DNA from: QYOJ01 sp964642545
GTDB lineage: Bacteria > Bacteroidota > Bacteroidia > Bacteroidales > FEN-979
Length of the DNA: 11,402 nt
Reading direction: 5' to 3'
Assembly: GCA_964642545.1 (NCBI GenBank)
Contig: CAZXQU010000080.1
Span: 1 to 11,402, forward strand
Shown here one piece after another: positions 6,212-11,402 of this stretch. Under the pieces are notes generated by a model. The model was not told the DNA's origin. It ran no database searches and saw nothing but the letters and a program-made list of their open reading frames with translations. Made by a program: the position numbers and the translations under genes. Numbering within the stretch: the first letter of the stretch is position 1; every line of letters begins with the position of its first letter.

Positions 6212-6627
6212 AAACCATCCATATTGTTATCATTATCCTGGTTGTGGTGGTTGTTGGAGTAGTAATCTCAACGATCTCTGATTCCAGTACTTATGTGAAT
6301 TTCGCAGAGGCAGCAGAAAAACCCAACAAGGAGTTTCACGTGATTGGAACGCTGAGCCCGGGCAAGGATCTGATTTACGATGCCGAGAACAACCCAAATG
6401 AGTTTATCTTCTATATGCTGGACCAGGATGGAGCCGAGCGTAAAATTGTCTACCACAATTCCAAGCCACAGGATTTTGAACGGTCGGAGCAGGTGGTAAT
6501 CATTGGTTCCATGATGAACGACTCAGTGTTTGAAGCCAAAAGCCTTCTCCTCAAATGCCCATCAAAATACAACGACGAAGAACAACCGGAGAAGTTCAGG
6601 GAGCAGAATTTTGGTTCAACGGAATGA
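6208..6627 (+). CDS. ccmE: CcmE, periplasmic heme chaperone with a CxxxY motif
   Basis: A 139-residue heme chaperone anchored by an N-terminal membrane segment (residues 4-23). The rest is an OB-fold periplasmic domain (approximately 28-125). CcmE receives heme from CcmC and passes it to the CcmF/H ligase. In classical CcmE the heme is bound covalently through a His in an HxxxY motif. Here the equivalent site, after the E-AKSLLLK strand, reads CPSKY: Cys117 and Tyr121, with no His at that position. This is the CxxxY class known from some sulfate reducers and other lineages whose Ccm systems use Cys instead of His. The C-terminal tail beyond Tyr121 is short and charged. The start codon overlaps the stop of the CcmD-like gene. 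The family call is secure, and the heme-binding role of Cys117 is inferred. Confidence 0.9.
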   Translation: MKTIHIVIIILVVVVVGVVISTISDSSTYVNFAEAAEKPNKEFHVIGTLSPGKDLIYDAENNPNEFIFYMLDQDGAERKIVYHNSKPQDFERSEQVVIIGSMMNDSVFEAKSLLLKCPSKYNDEEQPEKFREQNFGSTE

Positions 6628-6770
6628 CAAATAAATTCCAATGATCAAATCCCAAAAGACAAATAATACCCAAGTCCCAAAAATCAAATTTTCAAAACAA
6701 CATTGGTTATTGGTTAGTGATTATTGGAATTTATTTGAGATTTGATTATTGTTTTTTGGTGATTTAATTA
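6628..6770. repeat. Repeat-filled gap between ccmE and ubiD, with 15-bp terminal inverted repeats
   Basis: CAAATAAATTCCAAT (6628-6642) and ATTGGAATTTATTTG (6723-6737) are perfect inverted repeats 80 nt apart. The left arm starts at the first base after the ccmE stop. Between them lie A/C-rich words (AATCCCAAAAG, AGTCCCAAAAATC) and a 7-bp array, TTGGTTA, TTGGTTA, GTGATTA, TTGGAAT (6703-6730). That array is the reverse-complement form of the AATNACC array before ccmC. The remainder, to 6770, is T-rich. No promoter was recognised with confidence. Confidence 0.7.
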
Positions 6771-6772
6771 GT

Positions 6773-8764
6773 ATGTCTTACAGAAGTCTGTCTGAGTTTA
6801 TCTCTTCCCTCGATGCCGCCGGCGAGCTGGTCCGCATAAAGGAGTTCATCTCTCCAAAGCTCGAGATCGCTGAGGTCACCGACCGGATATCCAAGCAAAA
6901 CGGCCCTGCTCTGCTGTTCGAAAATAACGGGACAGATTTCCCGCTACTGATCAATGCCATGGGGTCGGAGAAACGGATCTGTATGGCATTGGGAGTTGAC
7001 GAGCTTGATGATATCGGTCGTGATATCGATGAAATTCTCAAGGTCTTTCTCTCTCCGAAACCGAGATTTCTGGATAAGATGCGAACGCTTCCATTATTAC
7101 AAGAGCTTGCATCCTGGATGCCGAAGAGTAAAAAGGGGAGAGGGGCATGCCAGGAGATCATCATGGAGAATCCCGACCTGACGAAGCTCCCAATACTCAC
7201 CTGCTGGCCGGCCGATGGAGGTCCGTTTATTACCCTGCCATGTGTGCACTCAATAGATCCCGGAACGCCCCCAAACCCCCTAAAGGGGGCTTTCCCCCCT
7301 CCCCTTCAGGGGAGGGGTAGGGGGAGGGGTAATGTCCGAAATCTAGGCATGTACAGAATGCAGCTCTTCGGTCCCAACCTCACCGGGATGCACTGGCATC
7401 TGCACAAAGGGTCGGCTAACCATTTCAATAAGTACAAGAAACTGGGAATCCGGATGCCGGTATCAGTCACCCTGGGCGGCGATCCGGTTTACACCTATGT
7501 AGCTACTGCGCCGTTGCCCGAAAATCTTGACGAATACCTGCTGGCAGGTTTTCTGCGGAAGAAAAAAGTTGAGCTTGTCAAATGCCTCACAAACGACCTG
7601 GAGGTTCCGGCCGATGCCGATTTTGTTATCGAAGGATATGTGGATCCTTCCGAAGAGTTGATTCTGGAAGGTCCCTTTGGCGACCATACGGGCTTTTATT
7701 CTCTTGCCGACTACTTCCCAAAATTCCATGTTACCTGCATCACACACAGGAAAGGAGCGGTGTACCCGGCAACCATCGTAGGGATACCCCCACAGGAGGA
7801 TGGCTGGATCGGCAAAGCTACTGAACGGATATTTGTCAAGCCTCTGAAAATGAGTGTAGTGCCCGAGCTTACGGATATACATATGCCAGTTGAAGGGGTA
7901 TTTCACAACATCGTTCTGGCAGGCATAGAGAAGAGCTATCCGGGACAGGCAGAAAAGGTAATGAGTGCCTTATGGGGAGCCGGACAGATGATGTTCAACA
8001 AGATCCTTGTAATAACCGACCCCGACGTGGAGCTTACCAACTATAGGGAGATTGCCAGAGCCATTTCTGATCACGTGGACCCCTTGACGAATATCCTCTT
8101 CAGCCGGGGGCCTCTGGATATCCTCGATCATTCAAGCACCGAATATGCCTTGGGAAGTAAAATCGGCATCGATGCTACGAAAAAGTTCCGGGCCCCCGAC
8201 AGCCCCTCCCCCGGCCCCTCCCCTGAAGGGGAGGGGAGCAAGCCCCCTTCAGGGGGTTTGGGGGCATTGTCGCGTATCCCGTATCGCGTATCCCGGATCC
8301 CGGATCTCGTATCTTGTAACGACTCCCTTCTCCAGGATGGTATAGGCATACTGATCATTTCTTTCAAAAAAAGCCAACCCGGTCATGCCAGGAAGTTGGC
8401 AGGGGAGTTAGTGGAAGCTGACTTGCCAAAGAGTGTCAGATTTGTTGTTTTTGTTGATGATCAGGTAGATCCATACGACTTGACAACAGTCGTGTGGCTT
8501 GGGGCCAACAATATTGATCCGGAGCGTGACTGCTTCTTTGTTGAGATAGATAACGAGAAGTTAGGCACACTTTTCATTGATGCCACACGCAAGAATCTCA
8601 CGCTGGATAATTTCCTCCGGGAATGGCCCAATGTGATCGTAATGAATGATGAAACCATTCAGCAGGTCGATGCAAAATGGCCTAAGTTAGGATTAGGCCC
8701 TAACATCGCATCCCCATCAAGGCGATATAAATCATTCGTTTCCAGAGATGGAGCCCTCTATTAA
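6773..8764 (+). CDS. ubiD: UbiD-family decarboxylase with two in-frame repeat insertions
   Basis: A 663-residue protein of the UbiD family, reversible decarboxylases that use prenylated FMN made by UbiX. Family examples act on 4-hydroxy-3-polyprenylbenzoate in quinone biosynthesis or on other aromatic acids; the substrate here is unknown. The start at 6773 (MSYRSLSEF) gives the normal N-terminus, while a TTG eight codons earlier lies in repeat DNA. Family landmarks are the RMQ strand with Arg195, TGMHWHLHKG soon after it, and EGPFGDHTGFYS with Glu299 and Asp304. These correspond to the R-E-D/E catalytic set. Two stretches look foreign to the family: residues 166-186 (PPNPLKGAF, PPPLQG, then RG repeats) between DPGT and NVRN, and residues ~474-518 after GIDATKKFR. 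Both are encoded by repeat DNA that keeps frame, and the residues after each match the family again. The fold may tolerate them as surface loops, but activity is unproven. Confidence 0.88.
   Translation: MSYRSLSEFISSLDAAGELVRIKEFISPKLEIAEVTDRISKQNGPALLFENNGTDFPLLINAMGSEKRICMALGVDELDDIGRDIDEILKVFLSPKPRFLDKMRTLPLLQELASWMPKSKKGRGACQEIIMENPDLTKLPILTCWPADGGPFITLPCVHSIDPGTPPNPLKGAFPPPLQGRGRGRGNVRNLGMYRMQLFGPNLTGMHWHLHKGSANHFNKYKKLGIRMPVSVTLGGDPVYTYVATAPLPENLDEYLLAGFLRKKKVELVKCLTNDLEVPADADFVIEGYVDPSEELILEGPFGDHTGFYSLADYFPKFHVTCITHRKGAVYPATIVGIPPQEDGWIGKATERIFVKPLKMSVVPELTDIHMPVEGVFHNIVLAGIEKSYPGQAEKVMSALWGAGQMMFNKILVITDPDVELTNYREIARAISDHVDPLTNILFSRGPLDILDHSSTEYALGSKIGIDATKKFRAPDSPSPGPSPEGEGSKPPSGGLGALSRIPYRVSRIPDLVSCNDSLLQDGIGILIISFKKSQPGHARKLAGELVEADLPKSVRFVVFVDDQVDPYDLTTVVWLGANNIDPERDCFFVEIDNEKLGTLFIDATRKNLTLDNFLREWPNVIVMNDETIQQVDAKWPKLGLGPNIASPSRRYKSFVSRDGALY
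7267..7329 (+). repeat. GC-rich 63-bp double-hairpin element inside ubiD, copy 1
   Basis: The element starts GCCCCCAAA and contains two hairpins: CCCCC/GGGGG with loop TAAA (7276-7289), and CCCCTCCCC/GGGGAGGGG with loop TTCA (7296-7317). A G-rich tail follows. It is 63 nt long (21 codons), and removing it would leave DPGT joined almost directly to NVRNLGMYRMQ, the usual family sequence. No target-site duplication is obvious. Confidence 0.85.
8203..8265 (-). repeat. GC-rich 63-bp double-hairpin element inside ubiD, copy 2 (inverted)
   Basis: This is the reverse complement of copy 1 with 5 mismatches in 63 positions by hand alignment. Both hairpins are kept: CCCCTCCCC/GGGGAGGGG at 8215-8236, and CCCCC/GGGGG at 8243-8256. 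One of the mismatches changes the loop of the second hairpin. It encodes a Pro/Ser/Gly-rich stretch of UbiD, about residues 477-498. Confidence 0.85.
8273..8321 (+). repeat. 7-bp tandem array (CGTATCN) inside ubiD
   Basis: Seven 7-mers stand in register: CGTATCC, CGTATCG, CGTATCC, CGGATCC, CGGATCT, CGTATCT, TGTAACG. Because three 7-mers make 21 nt, the translation repeats every seven residues: RIPYRVS then RIPDLVS. The array starts 7 nt after GC-rich copy 2, so the two form one composite insertion. Confidence 0.85.
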
Positions 8765-8796
8765 CTTTCTTTATCGTGCGTTATCAAAGAATTTTA

Positions 8797-8804
8797 TAAT
8801 TTTG
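8797..8804 (+). promoter_or_regulatory. Probable -7 promoter element of the TonB-dependent receptor gene
   Basis: TAATTTTG fits the Bacteroidetes TAnnTTTG -7 element. No clear TTG lies 19-20 nt upstream, so the -33 half is weak. Predicted transcription begins near 8811, which favours translation from the ATG at 8822 over the one at 8813. Confidence 0.5.
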
Positions 8805-8821
8805 TCAGTTAAATGATCACT

Positions 8822-11233
8822 ATGAGAAACCTATTACCCTTCTTATTAATTACGCTTGCAGGGTATTTCGTTCCTTTATCTCTTTTCTCTCAGAATGTCA
8901 TTGTAAAAGGCAGCGTTACGGATGAGAATACTTCGGAGTTGATGCCTTATGTCAATATCGGCATCAAAGGATCTTCCACTGGTACCTACACCGACAGCAG
9001 TGGCCACTATAGGATTGAAGTTCCCAAAGGAGATCATACCCTGGTTATAACGTGCATCGGCTACGAACGGCAGGAGAAACAGGTGATTGTGAACGGACAT
9101 AAAGAGATCGTAGTAAATTTCATCCTTTCTCCAGGCACTCAGGAACTTCAAACAGTAGTGATCTCAGGCTCAAAGTATGAGCAGAAAATAGAAGAGTCCA
9201 TAGCTTCTATTGAGGTCTTGAAATCCCACGCCATCCATGCATCCAACCCATCGAGCATCGACAAGGCAATCGATAAGATGCCTGGTATCACCATCGTTGA
9301 TAACGAACCTCAGATTAGGGCTGGTAGTGGTTTTAGCTCAGGTTTGGGAAGCCGCGTGATGGTGATGGTGGATGAAATGCCGATCCTGCGTGGTGATGCT
9401 GGCCGACCCAGTTGGGGATTCCTTCCTGTGGATGACGTGGAGCAGATCGAAGTGGTGAAGGGTGCCGCATCAGTAGTTTATGGCTCTTCGGCAATCACTG
9501 GTGCTATCAACATCCGGACAGCCTACCCAAAAGACAAACCAATTACAAAAGTAAATACGTTCCTTGGAATCTATAGTACCCCTTCCCGGAGTTATGCGAC
9601 ACCGTGGTCGGGACTAAATCCGCTGGTCTATGGAATCTCTATTTCACACCTGCAGAAATTTGATAATTTCGATCTGGGTGTTGGGGCTAACTACTACTCC
9701 GACCAGGGATATATTGGTGGCACACCTGAGGTTCTGCCCGACTCGGTATTTAACAAGGGCGAGTTTGAACACCGGGCCAAGATTTATTTCAACACACGAG
9801 TTCGGAATAAAAAGGTTGAGGGACTGACTTATGGTCTCAACGGTAGTCTCATGTATAGCGACAATGCACAGGCTTATTTCTGGTACAATGCCGATACGGG
9901 TATCTACAGGTCCTATCCCGGAGCCTTGTCACATTTTAAGGAATTTAGTTTCTATGCCGATCCATACATCAAATATTTTAATGACAACGGCAACAGCCAT
10001 AGCTTTAAAAACCGGATCTATTATGGAAACACACAGGCCAACAATAACCAGTCGAACAGATATCTGACACTTTATAGCGAGTACCAGTATACGAAAACAT
10101 TCAAAAAAATCGGAGGCATGGTTCTGATCGCCGGTTTGATGAATACCTATTCGCAATCATACGGGCAGGTTTTCTCGGGTATCCTGGCTGCTGATGGCAC
10201 AACCACCTCTACCGAGTTCGGCTCGTATCAATCGGAAAATCTGGCCATTTACATGCAGTTTGAAAAACGATTTTACGACCGGTTTACCATCCTTGTTGGC
10301 GGCCGCTGGGAGTATTACCAGATTGCGGATTTCTATGAGAATAAACCCATTTTCAGGGCAGGATTTAACATCCAGGCAACCAAGATTACTTTCATCAGGG
10401 CATCCGTGGGACAGGGATACCGTGCACCCAGTATCGGCGAACGTTATATTACAACCAATTCGGGAGGATTTGGCTTTTACCCGAATCCGAACCTCGCCTC
10501 CGAGAACAGCATTTCCTATGAATTGGGAGTTAAACAACTTCTCAGGGTTGGGAAGTTTAATATGATGGCCGATATAGCTGGTTTCGTTGAGAACTACAAC
10601 AACTATGTCGAATTCAATTTTGGCGTGTGGGGGAATGGACCTTTAACGAAAAGTCTCGGATTTAAGTTCCTCAATACAGGCCCTGCCCGGATTTACGGAG
10701 TTGACTGTACTCTTGCCGGCGAAGGGAAGATAGTCCGCAATCTGGATCTCTCCTTGCTGCTTGGTTATACCTATTCGGTACCCATTGCCCTCAACCCGAA
10801 CCTGGTCTATTATGAACATACTGAAACAGGGACCGGTAATGTTCGAAAATATACCTACATCAATACCTCATCCGATACCAGCGGATATATCCTGAAATAC
10901 AGAATTCAACACCTGGGCAAAGCGGATCTCCAGTTTACATTCAAAAAGAGATATTCAGCTGGCCTTACTGGTAAATATTACGGGTACATGAAAAATATTG
11001 ATGTCTTCCTCTATCAGCTCGACCAGCCGAAGGCCATGCATTCAGGGATCGTAAAATATCGCGAGGATCATCATGATGGAAATTTTATTGTTGACCTGAA
11101 TGTAAGTGTCCTTGTTCGTGATTTTAAATTCTCCGTATTGGTAAACAATCTTTTCAATACGGAGTATTCCCTTCGGCCAATTACCATTGAAGGACCCCGG
11201 ACAACTTCACTGCAGGTCGTTCTGACAATTTAA
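8822..11233 (+). CDS. TonB-dependent outer-membrane receptor with N-terminal carboxypeptidase-regulatory-like domain
   Basis: An outer-membrane active transporter of 803 residues from this start, or 806 from the ATG at 8813. The ATG at 8822 was chosen because the predicted transcript starts near 8811 and the signal peptide (MRNLLPFLLITLAGYF) begins there. In order: a CarboxypepD_reg-like beta-sandwich at about residues 25-105 (VIVKGSVTDENT to the FILSPG strand); a possible TonB-box stretch (LQTVVISG); a plug domain at about 120-240 (DKMPGITIV, VMVMVDEMPI, VEQIEVVKGAASVVYGSSA); and a beta-barrel to the C-terminus (VNNLFNTEYS, LQVVLTI). Import would be powered by TonB-ExbBD. At about 800 residues it is shorter than SusC-type glycan receptors, and no susD is visible. 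Its length suits a siderophore, heme, vitamin or peptide receptor, but the substrate cannot be read from sequence. The gene 33 nt downstream is likely co-transcribed. Confidence 0.92.
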   Translation: MRNLLPFLLITLAGYFVPLSLFSQNVIVKGSVTDENTSELMPYVNIGIKGSSTGTYTDSSGHYRIEVPKGDHTLVITCIGYERQEKQVIVNGHKEIVVNFILSPGTQELQTVVISGSKYEQKIEESIASIEVLKSHAIHASNPSSIDKAIDKMPGITIVDNEPQIRAGSGFSSGLGSRVMVMVDEMPILRGDAGRPSWGFLPVDDVEQIEVVKGAASVVYGSSAITGAINIRTAYPKDKPITKVNTFLGIYSTPSRSYATPWSGLNPLVYGISISHLQKFDNFDLGVGANYYSDQGYIGGTPEVLPDSVFNKGEFEHRAKIYFNTRVRNKKVEGLTYGLNGSLMYSDNAQAYFWYNADTGIYRSYPGALSHFKEFSFYADPYIKYFNDNGNSHSFKNRIYYGNTQANNNQSNRYLTLYSEYQYTKTFKKIGGMVLIAGLMNTYSQSYGQVFSGILAADGTTTSTEFGSYQSENLAIYMQFEKRFYDRFTILVGGRWEYYQIADFYENKPIFRAGFNIQATKITFIRASVGQGYRAPSIGERYITTNSGGFGFYPNPNLASENSISYELGVKQLLRVGKFNMMADIAGFVENYNNYVEFNFGVWGNGPLTKSLGFKFLNTGPARIYGVDCTLAGEGKIVRNLDLSLLLGYTYSVPIALNPNLVYYEHTETGTGNVRKYTYINTSSDTSGYILKYRIQHLGKADLQFTFKKRYSAGLTGKYYGYMKNIDVFLYQLDQPKAMHSGIVKYREDHHDGNFIVDLNVSVLVRDFKFSVLVNNLFNTEYSLRPITIEGPRTTSLQVVLTI

Positions 11234-11266
11234 CTACGTAACTAACCAAAATTAAAATCAAATCAT

Positions 11267-11402
11267 ATGAAAAAACTTTTTACGCTTTTCGCAGTCCTTT
11301 TTCTGGCACAAGCCGGAATGAGTCAGTCTTCTCTTCCCAATGGCAACTTTGAGTCATGGACTCTTAGCCCTTACGGTCCTTGGTATGAACCAGGCGGGGG
11401 TT
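11267..11402 (+). CDS. Start of a secreted protein gene (partial; window ends)
   Basis: The first 45 codons are present and no stop is reached. The N-terminus MKKLFTLFAVLFLAQAG is a signal peptide, with a probable cut near AGMSQ. The mature part begins LPNGNFESW, then YEPGGG. An N-G-x-F-E-x-W opening of this kind is common at the start of secreted Bacteroidetes proteins with a galactose-binding-like or PCMD-type domain and a T9SS tail, but too little is visible to assign a family. It follows the receptor stop by 33 nt of A-rich sequence, so it is probably the receptor's operon partner. Confidence 0.75.
   Translation, partial: MKKLFTLFAVLFLAQAGMSQSSLPNGNFESWTLSPYGPWYEPGGG

Noticed and set aside
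6749..6772. Extended UbiD N-terminus from a TTG at 6749
   Set aside because: The extra eight residues come from repeat DNA and do not resemble UbiD N-termini. The ATG at 6773 gives the standard family start.
7276..7317. GC-rich hairpins in ubiD as rho-independent terminators
   Set aside because: They lie in an open coding frame with no following T-run on the + strand, and family sequence resumes directly after them.
8822..11402. SusC/SusD pair
   Set aside because: The receptor is too short for SusC, and the next gene lacks a lipoprotein signal and SusD-like start in the visible part.

Overview
The window looks like a Bacteroidetes chromosome, probably a Bacteroidales- or Cytophagales-like environmental lineage. 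The evidence is two secreted proteins with type IX secretion (T9SS) C-terminal sorting domains, a TonB-dependent receptor with an N-terminal carboxypeptidase-regulatory-like domain, promoters of the Bacteroidetes TTG / TAnnTTTG type, A-rich leaders without Shine-Dalgarno sites, and gaps filled with short degenerate tandem repeats. Every gene seen is on the + strand. No rRNA, tRNA, CRISPR array or transposase gene was found.

Layout. Positions 1-250 are AT-rich and carry a 17-bp direct repeat with 21-bp spacing. The decayed tail (250-471) of a T9SS-sorted protein follows. Next come two full-length paralogous secreted Asp-box proteins (576-2444 and 2649-4502), each with its own promoter just behind a terminator-like hairpin. 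Three nucleotides after the second begins a cytochrome c maturation cluster: ccmB (4506-5165), ccmC (5326-6015), a 53-residue CcmD-like membrane protein (6050-6211) and ccmE (6208-6627). A UbiD-family decarboxylase follows (6773-8764), then a TonB-dependent receptor (8822-11233) and the start of a small secreted-protein gene (11267 to the window end).

How the genes fit together. CcmB, CcmC, the CcmD-like protein and CcmE form the heme-delivery half of a System I (Ccm) pathway: heme is handed to CcmE at the outer face of the inner membrane before ligation to apocytochrome c. CcmE has a CxxxY motif in place of the classical HxxxY, so this is a variant Ccm system. CcmA, CcmF and CcmG/H are not in the window. 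UbiD is a prenylated-FMN decarboxylase, plausibly for quinone or aromatic-acid metabolism. The receptor and the gene after it look like one outer-membrane uptake and secreted-partner unit.

The most unusual feature is the repeat content. The gaps around the ccm genes hold arrays of 7-bp and 8-bp units, and two arrays supply the start and stop codons of ccmC. Two inverted copies (58 of 63 bases identical) of a GC-rich double-hairpin element lie inside the ubiD reading frame, the second followed by a 7-bp tandem array. The frame stays open through all of it, and the predicted catalytic residues lie between the two copies. No clearly new multi-gene system is visible. The repeats inside ubiD and the CxxxY CcmE are the best leads.
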